The notes below the pieces were generated by a model. The model was not told the DNA's origin. It did no database searches and was given only the letters and a program-made list of their open reading frames with translations. A stretch of DNA of 64,000 nt from Melastoma dodecandrum (lineage: Eukaryota > Streptophyta > Magnoliopsida > Myrtales > Melastomataceae). Made by a program: the position numbers and the translations under genes. The DNA lies in the NCBI GenBank assembly GCA_029817715.1, contig JARUPY010000050.1, positions 124,001-188,000 of the forward strand, in the 5' to 3' direction. Shown here piece after piece: positions 49,466-62,106 of the stretch. The first letter of the stretch is position 1; every line of letters begins with the position of its first letter.

Positions 49466-50521
49466 TATTGAAATTATGCTCGACATATCTATGAAAATTT
49501 AAAATGTATACATAGGGGACAAGCATTGAAGAAAAGCTTTTGAATTGGTGCCAAAACCACTAATGAAGTAGCATAAAGTGCACTAACCAACATGAGATTG
49601 TTATCCGATGCAACATCACATGATTTCCTAAAGCAAAGACCTAAGAAATTTTTGCAAGATTAGTGATTTTTAACTAGCCAGGTTATTGATCAATAAGGTT
49701 ATTGTCGTTAGTTTGAGCAAATTAGCTTCTAACATTGATATGTAGGTATACTTTGACACACAAGTAAAGTGTGATGCTACTAACAATAATCTCCGTTGGA
49801 CATTTAATAGCTACATTGCCTAGCTAGAATGAACCCAATTGTATAATGTTTGAAGAATCCATAGTTCCTTGATAGTAATGATGTATGATAAAAGTCGATT
49901 GTTTGAAGGGAAAGAAAGTATTATTTGTCCAGACATTAGGTCTATGATTGAGAAATTAAAGGTCAACTCTTGGAAGGTGGGTTCCAAGACCATGTATTGG
50001 CAAAATGTTTGAAGTAATTTGCAGGAACAAAAAATTTGTTGTCAACTTGAATGATTCATCAAGGAACTACATGACTTGGCATCCCTTGTTGCCATGCGAT
50101 CTCGTGTATCAATTTCATGAAGCATGACATCAATGCTTATATCTGTTTGTTTAAAAAAAAAGGCTACTACTTGAAGGCATATAAATATCCATTGCCCCAT
50201 GTCGAAGGTGAGAACAATTGGCCAGAATCTGAAGGAAAACCAATTACGCCTCCATTTAAGAATCGACCAAAAAGACCAAAGAAAAATCAAAAGAAGGGTC
50301 TACATGAGGAGCCTAAAAATCCAAACAATTCGCCGAAGAAAGGGTTGATTAATATGAAATGTAATAATTGTAATCAATATGGACATAACAAAAAACGATG
50401 TAAAACAACGACTAACCAATGTAATTATTTGTCCATATTATTTCTCTTCTTTCAAGTAGTATTTAACATATCTTGTGGTGGAATGCTAGGCTGCTTTACT
50501 ACTGGAATCTGCTCATGCTAA
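49466..50521 (+). pseudogene. MULE transposase, C-terminal half
   Basis: Frames include a SWIM-like region (NFMKHDINAYICLF), YYLKAYKYPLPHVEGENNWP, the linker RPKRPKKNQKKGLHEEPKNP and a zinc knuckle CNNCNQYGHNKKRC (about 50362-50403). These are typical of the MULE transposase C-terminus. The upstream part is broken by stops; the frame 50117-50521 is open. It continues the transposase begun at 37.9 kb after removal of the nested elements. Confidence 0.7.
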
Positions 50522-51649
50522 GAGTTGCTCAGACTTCAAGCGATATAGGAAGAGGAATGGCTTGGGATAGAGGATGAGTAAACCAATCCGAGGCCAACTT
50601 GAAAAATCCTTACACATAAGAGTCATGTGTTGATTGAGCTAGTAATACCATCGATGACATAGATGGCTCAACATATGAGATTGTTGAAGTTCAGAAATTG
50701 ATCTTTGAATAGTTGTCTGGGAATTACTAAACTGTAATATGTGAATTGTTGAAGTTCGGGGTCTGATATTGGGAACCATTTTATAAGTATGAAAACCATT
50801 TTGTAATTCTATGAACCATTTTGTAAGTTGGAAATATTGCAAAGGGAATACAATATGATGTTTTCAATCATTTGGCAATTGTGCTCGAAAGTATGTCCCT
50901 GAAATCAGTAATTGTGGCTGAAATTAGCAAAAGAACATAACTTCATACCATACAGTATTTTTGCCAATGCCAAAGCTAAAAAAGTATTAAAAATCATTAC
51001 AACAACTTGATACCTTACAACATTTTTCTCAATACCTTACAATATTACACAGCTTAATAAACAACACTTAAACCATATGTATATTACCATAATCCTTAAG
51101 GATATCTCTTTGAGCTTCTACCTTGATCAACTATATTTAAGCCTTGAATAATTTTGCTTCCAAAGAGGAATTCTCTTCGATACCACTAAAGTGATGTTAT
51201 CCCTCCAACCCGCACCCTCAATTTGTACCTTTAAAACAAGGACAACCAAAATGCTTCTTACTTTTATTTTCACAGTTTGTGCAATCTTAAGAGTATATTC
51301 GAATCCATAATAGCAATAAAATGTCTTTTCCTAGCCATGTTGAATCGATCCGACTATGCTATTGTGTATTTTATTTATCTTGCTTGGAATACTTCTTCAA
51401 TGTCACTCATTCCTACAACTATATACAACAATGTCAAGCCTCATTCAAACCTAGTCAAAAAAATGAAAATATGATCATAGCATAAAGGATTACTCGCCAC
51501 CGTACCAACAGACTACCGACACCAACTTGCTATGAGATCTTTCTATAGTAGTTTGATGGATTCGAGATAGACGACTTAAAAACTTGAGGGCGTATAAGAG
51601 AAGAGAGCGATCACTCACCACCGGACTAACAACACCAACATACTACCAA
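50522..51649. other. MULE 3' non-coding part
   Basis: No gene is supported. It is AT-rich DNA between the transposase end and the right inverted repeat, as expected for a MULE. Confidence 0.45.
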
Positions 51650-51990
51650 TCCCAATCTGCAAAGCCTTCCATGATGAGGATGAGTGCTAGGAACCAGATT
51701 GTCTTCCTTTAGACCGGGATATGGTGCGGGGCATGAATGCTGGTAGAATGGGTGTAGGGGGAGGGATGCGAGCAGGTGGTTCGCTTCTGGACGAATGAGT
51801 TCGGGGGAGGGGTGCAAACATAATTGGTGCCCGGGGGGGAGGGGGGAGTGCGGGACAATCAGATTTAACCATAATTTTACCAAAATTCTTCATCTTGGTA
51901 AAAAACTTGTGAAGACGTACGAGTGAATGAGATCAATGAAATTGAGTTAGTTAATACGTTAGTGCCACATATTTAACCATTAATTCTTAT
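51650..51990. repeat. Right terminal inverted repeat of the MULE
   Basis: Reverse-complement counterpart of the left arm: C-rich on the minus strand with CACCCATTCTACC and TCGTCCAGAAGCGAACCACC, similar to the left-arm order. Confidence 0.6.
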
Positions 51991-54185
51991 GGCCGACGAA
52001 AGATAAATGTGATGTATCGTCGAAAGTTTAGATTATCTGATGATATTTTTCTAATTATAGGATAGATTGAAAAAAATTGCGAAATTTATGATAAATTTGA
52101 TAATTTGGCCTTTCCTTTTCTTTGAATATGATGGGTTCATCACGTCTAGATCTCGAATGTTATGATTTCCATGGTCAATATATTTTTTGGTGTGATGAGC
52201 GTGGAAAAAGATTCCCTGAGAGAGTTGTTCGATCGCTCGAAAAGGATTCAAATGAGGATTTTAAAATTGTCCTTTGAGAGTTGGATACACGAATAATGAA
52301 CATATATCACTAGATTTTGAAAATTCCCCACCGTGGATTGACGGATCGACTAGATAATTTATGTCGAGAACTTGAACTATTGCGTCCAGAGCATGTTCTC
52401 ATTCAACCACGACAAATAACCATTAAGAATAGTCCACAAATACATAAGAGAAAATTCTTGAACTAAAATATTTGACCGAAAAGATAAGATCTCTCTAAAC
52501 ATAAAAATCTTTCCATTGATTTTTTTTAAGGGGCAAATGTTTATACAAAATAATTTTTGATGATTGTGGTATTCATTCGAAAAAAATCGATGAATAAAAC
52601 AAAAGTCAGTCTATGGAATTTGATCAAAGTGAGTAGAAGAAGATCAAATTCAAAAGATTATTAGTAATTTTGCAATTCCCTCGTCAGGTGTTAGGCGGGA
52701 TTATGTGATCGTAGGGGTGGCATCTGTTTCCACTGTTGTACAGTAATCAACGCCAGGTATCCTAAAAGCTCAAACTATTTTAAACGGATATACGTGTTCT
52801 TTATTTATTAAAGAAGTTGAAGATCTTAAAAATAATCCTCGATAAAGATTCTTTATAACTAAGATTGTTATTTGGTAAACATAGATCACACGACGACATT
52901 TTGTTTTAATTTTTTGGTAAAAAATTTTATGTATCGTTGTAATTTACTCAGCAGTGAATTTTCTGCTTATTTTTCTTAATTCTTTGACAAATAAATTTTC
53001 TTTTTGAACGAGTTGATCACGTTAGAATTCGAAAGATTGGACCCGCCTTCTCATGTACTATATCTCTTTCTCCTTTCTTTTGCAAGTTGCTAAATCCGTG
53101 CTCCTCCTCTCGCACCCACCATTTACTCTCTCTATCTCTCTAACATACAACTTGCCTAGAAGTGGAAACCATCACTTCAGCGTCCGCGGCGGCGTGGTTT
53201 TTTCTCGTATGCTCCATTTCCACAGTCCTCCTAAACCACCCCTCACACAAGCATATCACGCACGCCATTATCAATATCAATGGGGGCTTTCTCAACAGGT
53301 TTGTTCTATTTCCAACCTGCCAAGACCATTTTCCCGGGGCGGAGGAAATCTTCTGGAAATTGAGGAATAATTTTTTTTTTTTTTTGGTAAAAACTTCTCC
53401 TTCCTCCAATCATTTTCAGTAGAAAAAAAAACAGAGTATAAGACTCTTTGTTGGTTCTTCTTGGGTTTATATCTAGATTCACAATTATTGGAAAGTGTAA
53501 ATGTATTGGGAATTTCTTCAGGTTGGCATATTGTAGTTAGGTAGTTAGTCGGTGTTCTATTTCCAGGTGCACGAAGCGAGGAGATTACTTGAACTGCAGC
53601 TCCGAGGATGGTACATGAAATAACAAGACAACTCCAGTGGATATTCAAAGTTTCAAGAATGGTAAAGTGATCGAGTTGAGGATTGGCGTCGTCAAGATGA
53701 TCCAAGTGAGGACGGGTGACTAAGATAAGTTGATCTCACCATGAAACTATGTTTTAGCTACTATCTCAGAAAAGAGGCAAAGTTCTTGTTCTTGGACATG
53801 GGTGATAGTTATGGTAATCTAGGATGCACACTTATATTGAGGCATCAATTCCTTCATGTAAAAACAGATAAAAAAACATTTTACTCAAATTCAAACGTCT
53901 TTGATTATCAACCCCTCTCAGTTTTTGTCGACACAGTGATCTGCCTGCCGCTCTCTGTTTACGTGGTTTGTTAATTTCACGAACCATGTATTCGTATTAA
54001 ATATTTCCAAGAATCACATTGTCCACGTATATCAGAGTCTGCCCTGCTTAAAACTTGTACGAACTCTTATGTTCGTAAGGCAAAGGTTCGAGCTTAAAGA
54101 AGACACATACGATGTCCAACTCCGAGTATCATCTGCAGCAGCAGTTGCGGAATATGCTTAAGGGTTCGGGTACAGTAAAAGAAGC
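51991..54185. other. Non-coding region left of the ACP gene
   Basis: Short frames near 53.0-53.7 kb overlap on both strands and show no recognisable domain or splice model, so none is called. The rest is AT-rich. Confidence 0.45.
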
Positions 54186-54188
54186 TGG

Positions 54189-54194
54189 TTTATT
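54189..54194 (-). terminator. Possible poly(A) signal of the ACP gene
   Basis: AATAAA on the minus strand lies 182 nt after the ACP stop codon, a reasonable 3' UTR length. No experimental support is available. Confidence 0.4.
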
Positions 54195-54375
54195 ATCGAA
54201 CCGCCTCCGATGACCCCAGAGATCAACAAGGCCTTTGTCCCTCATGATGGTTCTAAAAAAAAAAGCTAACAAAATCTTGGGATCACAATCACCCACACAT
54301 CACAGCAATGTCTTGCTTGATAGAAAAGCAATAAAGATCAGGTTCCGTTGGTGCCGCATGGGGAATTTCAAAGTC

Positions 54376-55232
54376 TCAGGCTGACGCCTTGACCTTCTCG
54401 ATTAGGTCCGCCGCTTCCTGCACGGTGGAGATGTTCTCAGCACCTCCTTCGCTGATCGAGACGCTGAACTTCTCCTCCAAGGCCATCATGATCTCTACCT
54501 GCACATGCCAGAAGAAGGAAGAAACCATTGTTTCCCATCCATTAACAACAGTGAACCAACAAGATTGAACGGCCGATGTAACCATTCCTTTTGAAGAAAG
54601 GTACGTACAATGTCAAGGGAATCAGCACCGAGGTCCGCAAACTTGGTGTCAGGAGTGACGGTGCTCTCATCAATGGAGAGCTGTTTGGCAATAATCCCCT
54701 GAACATCCTTAACTGTTTCAGGTCCGGCCTGCATGATATGAAAAAGCATCAAATAAAGAGAACACATCCTACCTTCTAGCCTAGGGGACCAATCAACGAG
54801 ACACAGAGTTGGCAGCGGACACGACAATTTTACCGAGGAGCAGGAAATCACGGTCTTGGAATATCTCGGGGCGACTGGAGAGACTCCTTTCGCAAGCTTC
54901 GTGATCTGGATCTTACCGAGCCTTAGCCCATTGCCCTGCAAACGAAACAGAGAACCCAAATTTTGCCAGCACGATCGGAATACTAAAAAGCCGACCGCCC
55001 CCAAAGGAGCACGCACTCACACAAGAGATTATCATCCAGAAACCGCGTAAACAATTATCACACATTCCCTTGGCTGTCAAGCCTTTCCAGACGACAGGAC
55101 AATCAAAGTCAGGAGTTGCAAACATACCATCGTGCAGGCGCTGCGGAGCCGGTTAACAGAGATCCTGGGCCTGACGGCGCAGGAGAGGGAAGCGATGGGA
55201 GAGGAAGAAGCGGACAGGATGGCGGAAGCCAT
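54376..55232 (-). CDS. Plastid acyl carrier protein, 4 exons
   Basis: ACP carries growing acyl chains during plastid fatty acid synthesis. Exons 55232-55128, 54935-54834, 54728-54609 and 54498-54376 give 450 nt and 149 residues, with all introns GT/AG. The first about 65 residues are Ser/Arg-rich and lack acids early on ([18 protein letters not shown]), a chloroplast transit peptide. The mature part starts near [13 protein letters not shown]. The phosphopantetheine serine is in GADSLDI, and the conserved C-terminal helix [16 protein letters not shown] is intact. The ATG is the first in frame and fits the transit peptide. The exon pattern, with the split right after DSLDI, matches plant ACP genes. 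It stands alone among transposons but shows no damage. Which plastid ACP isoform it is cannot be said. Confidence 0.93.
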
Positions 55233-56980
55233 TGTATGTGTCCTTGTGGTTTGCTTCAATTGGAGTTGAGAGCGCACACACAATCATATATATTTGGTGG
55301 CCCGCATTATACAACGACTGGCGGTTGGAGTGGTTCCAAAGTAAAGGTGGCGGTCATTACGACGCGAGTCCTTCTTCTTCCATCCTGGGATGAATATGAT
55401 GTTTTTGTTCTTGTTTTTTGGGGAGGTGGATTCGGGCGGACTGTACTATGATCCGTCAATGGCATTGTCTGTTGCCTTTGGTTCCCCCCTCCATTTCATT
55501 GGCAACCAGTTTCATTTATTTATTTATTTATTTTCATGTCTCCAGCTCTAACATATAGAACAAGCATGTTTATGGAATTTAGTTGGGCCTGGCCAATTGA
55601 AAAGGTTGGGTCTAGTCTAGCCCATTGTAAATCTTTTTTTATTCTATCCTTTTCTGTCGTATATCATAAATACTTCCGTTTCTTTTTCCTCTCCGACGAC
55701 GGTTTTCCCAGCGTGGGAGTTGTTAACCATAGTTTTAATGACGCACCTAAGTAACGTATTGCATATGGTCATATTATAATTGTATACTTATTTTTAGTGA
55801 TGAGTTTGAGTAAAGTGTTGCGAAACCTCAATTATAATAAGTTGTACGTTTGCTACTCTACAGTAAGTTGGTACTGTAATAAGTTTAAGCAAAGTGTTGC
55901 TGAATCACGGCTAGTATGATTTATATGTTGCTGTTATCTAGTACATTGTTCCTGTTTTGTTACGTTTGCTCTTGGAAAAATGAAAAATAATTCCAAATTC
56001 TTTTAATAGGCAACTCAAAATTAAAATATTATCTTTCCAAGAAACGATTTGGAAACAATATATTTTTATTATGAAGGCTAATAATTATCTGCAACAGGTA
56101 AATGACTAATTGTCAAATAAAACAATTTTAAATTATGATTTGACTTCAATAAATGTTCTAATAAAATTATCGCCAGACCAATTATGTATATGTATGATAT
56201 TTTAATCATCTCATTCGGATGTATTAAAATTAACTAAGGGAATTTACCGTTTAAAAACTTTCCATCTCTATTGCAACGATCGTTGAGTAGGTATCTGCTC
56301 AAATTGGTCCGATCCGCTGAAATTTAAAAACAAATCAATGGGATTGCTAAATGATCCGCTCAAATTGGTCCGATCCGTTTGTATCTCGTAGACTCATTGC
56401 GGGTTATCCCCAACAGACTTATTATGGGTCCTTGCTAGGTAGACTTAATGTAGGTTGTATTTCATAGACTTGTTATGGGTAATTTCTATAAAATTCATGG
56501 TTGGTTTCATTCTGGTAAACTTACTACAGGCTGTACGTCGCAGACTTACTATGGGCCCCACCTTGTTAGACTACCGTGGGCCATTAAAATCTAATTGAGC
56601 CCAAGATTTCCTTTGTGTTTTACAATACCAGCTAATAGCATGTCACCTAGATGAACTAACTTCATGTGCTTTCCATCTATTGAGAAGCCTCGAAGTGGTT
56701 TGGGATGAAAAGACTTAAAGAAATTAGAGGTGCTGGGGATCCATGGCCTGGTTGCTTTGTATATTAGCACCAAGCACTATAGTTAAGGTGCAAGAGGCAT
56801 CCGAAGTGCAAACCCTCCCAATCGTCCGAGGCGCAAGGTGCAATGCTCAAGGCACGTCTTAGTAATTTTAAGACACAAGTATAGGAAAATATGTAATACA
56901 TATGTTTTTTAATTCCAATAAGTTACTCAATGAAAACTCAAATTCCATTACATACAGATCCAAGTTCAAAAGAGTTTCAT
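55233..56980. other. ACP upstream region and AT-rich intergenic DNA
   Basis: It includes the ACP promoter and leader near the left end. Around 56290-56580 several related short phrases recur (variants of GACTTATTATGGG and GGTCCGATCCG), a degenerate local repeat. No gene was found. Confidence 0.45.
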
Positions 56981-56989
56981 CAATCCATA

Positions 56990-58416
56990 ACAAATTGACA
57001 TCAAAAGATAACCAACTAATAATCAACATCTACTTCGTTATCATGAGTCTTGTCAACATAAGCACAATCATCATAACCATTATCTCCATTCACATCCCTT
57101 TCAATCTCCTCATCGACATCGGTACGGGCTTTATTATCATCAAGCGACCTCAAATTAGTTGAACCCCTGATCGTCCTCACAACTTTATCAACAGCCGATG
57201 CTCTCTCTACTTTACCCCATATCAGTGTATCGCCGCTGAAAACTAAGTCAACACCTGTATCTTCTTCCATCTAGCCAATAAGCCATTCATTACATTAATC
57301 AATATCATTCATTATAGGATGAATTTCATGACGATCATCATATCTTGCTTTCAGCTTCTGGTTGTATTTGACAAAGACAAGGTCAAGTAACTTTTAATAC
57401 TCAAGTTGAGTCCTCTTCTTTGTGTGGATCTAGAGGAGGATGTAAGGAATGTAGAAAAGCTCATAATAACAAATGAAAAATCTTTCACTTTAAAGATATA
57501 AATAATAAGTGACTTACATGCTCAAATGTACTCCAATTATGCTCACATCCAGTTGCCCTACATGTCAAGCTTAAAATTCGAATGAGAAGTCGTTGAAGAT
57601 TGGTGGTATCACCACCAAATAAATTCCACCATTCCGCTGCACAAAAGATGGCTTATAAATTAAAGTTTCATCAAACAACAATAACATCAAACAAGTCAAT
57701 TGAAGTAGCTACAAAGAAAGTACCCGGTGATCGTTGAGTCCTCACTTAGGTGGCAATATGCGTTCCAAAATTCCCATCGCATCTCATATAATATGCTAAT
57801 TCATCAGTGATTTTGTCTTGAACCTCTAGAGAAGGAATCGATCACCATATACAATCAAACAATCCTTTAGTAATCTCTCCATCGTCTAGATGAGAGGAAT
57901 TTGGTTCGTAGTAAGCGGATTCAAGGCATGTCCCGCTGCACGCAATGGATGGTGAAGCTGACAGTTCCACCTCTCATCAATGATCTTGAAGATATCCTCA
58001 TATTTGTCCTCTTTTCCATTGAAAAACTTCTAAATAGTCTCCTATGGCCATTGCCTCATGGATTTATCCCATGGCTAGCTTCTTCTCATTATCCACGAAT
58101 TGGAGAACCATCACCAGCGGACCCATCACCTTGAGAGCGTACAACACACTATTTCAAAATGTCGTCCGCAACGCAGTTGCATACAGTTTTCCCTTTCGCC
58201 GTCTTCGACAACTTGTTACAATACCCTTCTTATGATCCAAACATCCTTCTCAAGTTGCATTTCAACAAATGAAGCTCTACAACATGTGAAACTCGTTGTA
58301 AACCTGGTGATGCCATGTTCAACATTCTCATGCATACTAGAGTTAGCAGCATTCTCTCTAAAGAGACTTTCCAGGCCTCCCTTGTTCTTCTTGGAGAGAA
58401 GACTAAGCTTCGTCAT
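56990..58416 (-). pseudogene. hAT-family transposase, decayed
   Basis: Reading the minus strand downward: ITRFTTSF and LYALKVMGPLV, then DIFKIIDERWNCQLHHPLRA, GLFDCI, SLEVQDKITDELAYYMRC and AEWWNLFGGDTTNLQRL. The dimerisation block follows (LSLTCRATGCEHNWSTFEHV, HTKKRTQLEY), then a diverged C-terminus (LVFSGDTLIWGKVERAS). This is the order of plant hAT transposases with a C-terminal hATC domain. Stops and frame changes occur throughout, and the N-terminal BED finger was not seen. It is unrelated in position to the small hAT element at 34.6 kb, but an autonomous relative of this type could have moved it. Confidence 0.75.
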
Positions 58417-58622
58417 ATGGAATTTCAGTCAGTGACCACCACGAGCCACGCCACAGAGTTATTTTCTGTTCAATGGGCAATTGCTTTTCATGAGCTGAGG
58501 AAGAAAATGCTTTTTCTTGATATTTCTCAGGAACCAGATCTTCACCTCACCACAGAGATGATGTTGAAGATTGGTCAGAAACAAATAAGTACGCATCCTT
58601 ATCTTTTGTCTCTATATCTTAT

Positions 58623-58886
58623 ATGTTACGGAACGATTTCTACTTCTCAGTTCCCATAACTAATTCAGGAGGATCCTCTCCCAACTACAGTCCTCCCCCT
58701 TCTTTTGGCCGTATGACTCGTTCCCGTCGTCAAGGCGCAGCCCCCGCTACTAAAGGCAAACAAGAGGCCAAGAAAAAGAAGGTTTCCAAGAAAAATACTC
58801 CTCCAATCCCTGAGAATTCCGACTCTGAAGAAGAAACCCTGTCAATTGCTTTTAAGCAACGTAGGCTTATTTCCACCAGTGATTGA
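58623..58886 (+). pseudogene. Basic, Ser/Pro-rich frame of unknown origin
   Basis: An open frame of 87 codons with RMTRSRRQGAAPATKGK, then a Lys-rich run and an acidic NSDSEEETLSI. It lies before the coiled-coil frame at 59.3-60.2 kb and may be an exon of the same unit. It may belong to a transposon-associated gene, but no domain was recognised. Confidence 0.3.
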
Positions 58887-59325
58887 CACACCTTGGCCTT
58901 TGGGTCTTCTTCCAAGAATGTTGACATTCCTCCACAGGACAAAGACACAGAAACGTCGCCTTCCTAGGTATATCACAGTCTACACTTTTCTCAAACTACT
59001 GGCTCTTTGACTATGTTCTTAAACTCTTGCTTTCAGAGAGATGAAATCCAAGAAATAGATTCTGACCCTTCTGAACTTCCTGTTGAAGAATCGGATAACC
59101 CTTCAATAGGCTTCGATATTGGAGATGTAAGTATTTCTTTTTATACTAAATTTCTGCTAGTCGTTCCTGACTGATCACCCCTTACTACTGGGACCAAATC
59201 TCTTAGGAATGATCACTGCTGAGTCTACAGTTTTCCTGGAGCCAAATGATGAGGTAATTGATGATTCTGCCACTCATTTTTCTAACTTCTTTCATATATA
59301 ACTGGTTGTTACCCCTTGTTGCATA

Positions 59326-60192
59326 TTGACCCCCCCCAAAAGTCCGGGCCAGGGGATACCCCCTGATGAGTCTACCGCAGTTGCAGAGGTGATTAAAGCT
59401 GCTAAGCAAGAGGCTTCCGGCACTACAGATGTTAATCCTGGTGCTATTGAGGCTGTGTTGGCTGTAAGTCCAATTGATGCATTCCCCAGTTTACCATCAG
59501 GTGAGAAATCACTTGGCGCATCAGGGAAGGGTCCTTCAGGCACCAAAGAACCTTAGCTCAGTGAGATTGATTGGCTGTGGAAGAATATTGATCAGATCGG
59601 TGACCTCCTCCGCCTTAATATATTTTCTGAGGAGGAATTTAAGACCATCCAAACCTGTGTGCAGGCGATTGAGGATTCACCTAAGGTGACTGATGAAATG
59701 CTTGCAGCCTGGGACCAATTCTGGACTGAGTGGTCTGCCTACGTGGCAGATCTCGACATACTCAGTGATGCCGATGCCAAAATCGGGGATATCAAGAACT
59801 CTTAAGTCGCAACAGCAGCTGATGTCCAACTTCTTCACCAGCAGAAAGCCGACCTGTCTTCCCAGGTAACAGAAGTGGAGAACCGAATTTCCCAACTCCT
59901 GGCCCTGAAGAACGACCTTACGGACAGAGTTGTTGTCATCGACTCACTGTTAGCTGACCGGGTCACTCATGATTCCTCTAAGGATCGAGAAGATCTAATA
60001 TCTTGGTTCCATCGACGGAACGAGATCATCATGAAGTGGACCAAGAAGAAGGTCCTAACTACGCTTTTCGCGGATGCTGCACACTCCATGACCAGATCCC
60101 GAATTCCAAAAACTGAGAATTGTCCTCCCTTTTGGGAAAAACTAACTCTTCCTTTTTTTAGCGCTGCTGTTTCCATCTTAGTGGCTGGTTAA
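59326..60192 (+). pseudogene. Coiled-coil frame with two in-frame stops, unknown family
   Basis: One frame is open from 59326 to 60192 except for TAG at 59554-59556 and a TAA near 59803. It encodes helical, heptad-rich protein (QLLHQQKADLSSQVTEVEN, RISQLLALKNDLTDRV) and ends in a hydrophobic segment (FFSAAVSILVAG). Such Leu-rich C-termini occur in plant mobile-domain and other transposon-linked proteins, but that is only a suggestion. Confidence 0.4.
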
Positions 60193-60672
60193 TTTTTGCT
60201 GAATTGTTGCCACCTAATCGCATTATTAGCCTTTGTTTGGGTTTACCTTTGGGCAATTGGTTTCCAAATGCCTCGGAATCGTTCTCTCAAAACCTTTTTA
60301 TGGGATTTCCAATTAGTTTTCTTATAGAGTTTTAAGTACTTACCATTGATCTTCAACGGTTGTTTGACCCCTTTAAGAGTCGACAGTCTATAGCTATTCG
60401 TTGAGTAAGTTTCGCGCACCTGATATGGTCCTTCCCTTTCTTTTTTTCAATTTTTTTAAATTCGGTCCACCGCGATAAGGAAAAATATTTTTACCTAGGT
60501 CGTCTTCGAATTTTCAAACCAAACACGTCGTTAATGTTTGAAACGCTAATCCCATGGAAGAACATATTAGTTGAGGTTACGTAATGAGCATTACTTAGAT
60601 TAGGTATTCGTGATAGAAACGCCTCATATTTATATTCTCTTCTTCTCTTTATATGTTGTGTGAAATGAAAAC

Positions 60673-60762
60673 CATAAGGAATAATTATAATGTGCCAAAC
60701 TTAGCATAAGGAATAATTATAATGTGCCAAACTTAGCATAAGGAATAATTATAATGTGCCAA
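60673..60762. repeat. 32-bp tandem repeat, about 2.8 copies
   Basis: Units begin at 60673, 60705 and 60737, with core CATAAGGAATAATTATAATG. They are identical across the copies, indicating recent slippage, and lie beside the protease remnant of the gypsy element. Confidence 0.9.
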
Positions 60763-60769
60763 CGGCAAC

Positions 60770-60850
60770 ACATTTATTGTGGCTCCATTATCGATGAGAA
60801 CCTTGCTCACAAGGGCACCGTCAAAGGTAGCGGTAATATATAAAGAATGC
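60770..60850 (-). pseudogene. Protease block of the gypsy element
   Basis: The minus strand reads LYITATFDGALVSKVLIDNG then ATINVLPLAH, the retropepsin region with D-N-G as in many Tat-type elements. The block runs into the 32-bp tandem repeat, after which coding similarity stops. Confidence 0.6.
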
Positions 60851-62106
60851 ATGTGTTGCTTCATAGTGTTGGATTTCTAAACCAATGTAATGGGAAACCA
60901 AGCGGACAGTCTGCCATATAAGGGAGAGGAATCTTACCTCTCGCTGGTGTTTCTTTACAATTAATCTCAAAGTCTGCAGGTAAGGTGAGGGCATTACAAC
61001 TCACCACCGGCTTTCCTTCACCTTCACAATCACTTGGTGCACTACTCCAGAGGGAGGTATAATCAAAGCTTGAACTTGGCTCTTCTGAATAGTCCGTAGA
61101 TTCGACGCGTTCTAGTTCAGCTTTCAATTCCTTCATGGTCACCTTGGTGGGGGGAGTAACTCTCGAAGGAGTAGGCCTGCGCCTTTTGATGACGTGACTT
61201 AGATGCCTCTCCCTTCTCTTGCGAATTCCTCTTGGCAGTAAATGCGCTTTGCCAATAGCTTTCTGTCAATGTTTTGAAGGATTATTCACTTTAACCATTC
61301 TTGGTTTCCTAGAACAAGCGAAAATTGACTTACTTCCACGAAGTCTCCAGAAATTAGGTCATATCCAGTTATTGCGCCGACCGGTACCTGTTGTGACTGA
61401 GGATGATGGTTAGTTTCATTTGTACCTGGAGGTGCTGAGTGGGTCGACTAGATGATTGTCGTCCCTTCCGATGACATGTCTACCAGCTTGAGGAAGTGGT
61501 TGACACAGTAGAGGGTGCACAGTTGCGAAATCAGGATCTTATTCTGGGCTATCAGCTTGCATTTCTGACAGAGCATCTTTTCTTCCAGGAACTGAGCTAT
61601 TGTTGGACCTGCACGAATGGCCTGCACATCTACTTTGAGTGAACCTGCACTAGTAACTTGGTGCGACACTTAGGGGTGTTTGCCTTATTGTTTCCTCCGA
61701 GTCGTGACTCATCGGTAAAGTCCCTCTTATCTGCTTCATGCCCTGTTCCTTGCTGGACACGACCGTCATCAAAGTTGAGCTGGCGGTTGGGTCGCTCGAG
61801 GATGCGAAGCTGTTGACTAGCGATTTCCCTGGTCCTCCCGCGGCCATGGGGACCGCCTCGCCCTCCTCGAATGGCAGGTCTTTGATCCATTCCCGGGGGA
61901 CTTCTAATGAGAGTTTGTCTTTTCTACAGGCTAGTGGGAGCAAAGTGCGATGCAGGGGAAACTATTCCCAAGGCCACTTCCTCAAGCGGGGATAAGTCAT
62001 ACCAGGTGTCCCATTGGTTGTTCTGCAGATACTTTCTAAAGGTATGGCACATGTCCGTGGTGTGTGTCGTCCATGTGCCACCAACACATGTCGTCAGCAA
62101 TCTTTT

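Larger units (their letters stand above)
36830..51990 (+). mobile_element. Mutator-like element (MULE) with long inverted ends, split by nested insertions
   Basis: Transposase 5' pieces at 37.9-38.6 kb and 3' pieces at 49.5-50.5 kb lie in the same orientation between pyrimidine-rich inverted repeats at about 36.83-37.22 kb and 51.65-51.99 kb. The arms match over stretches such as TTCGTCTAGAAAGCAAACCA versus (inverted) TTCGTCCAGAAGCGAACCAC. Everything from 38596 to about 49465 is later insertion, so the original MULE was about 4-5 kb. End points are approximate and the 9-bp target duplication was not located. Confidence 0.65.

Noticed and set aside
51626..51893. Minus-strand Pro/His-rich frames
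   Set aside because: They are the mirror copy of the C-rich MULE end.
36323..52990. Weakly similar AT-rich blocks near 36.5 and 52.8 kb as a pair of LTRs around the nest
   Set aside because: Only short shared phrases were found by eye and no TG/CA ends or primer site. It would need an alignment.
53053..53705. Possible small gene with frames on both strands
   Set aside because: No splice model, no domain, and a long T run inside. Not supported enough to call.
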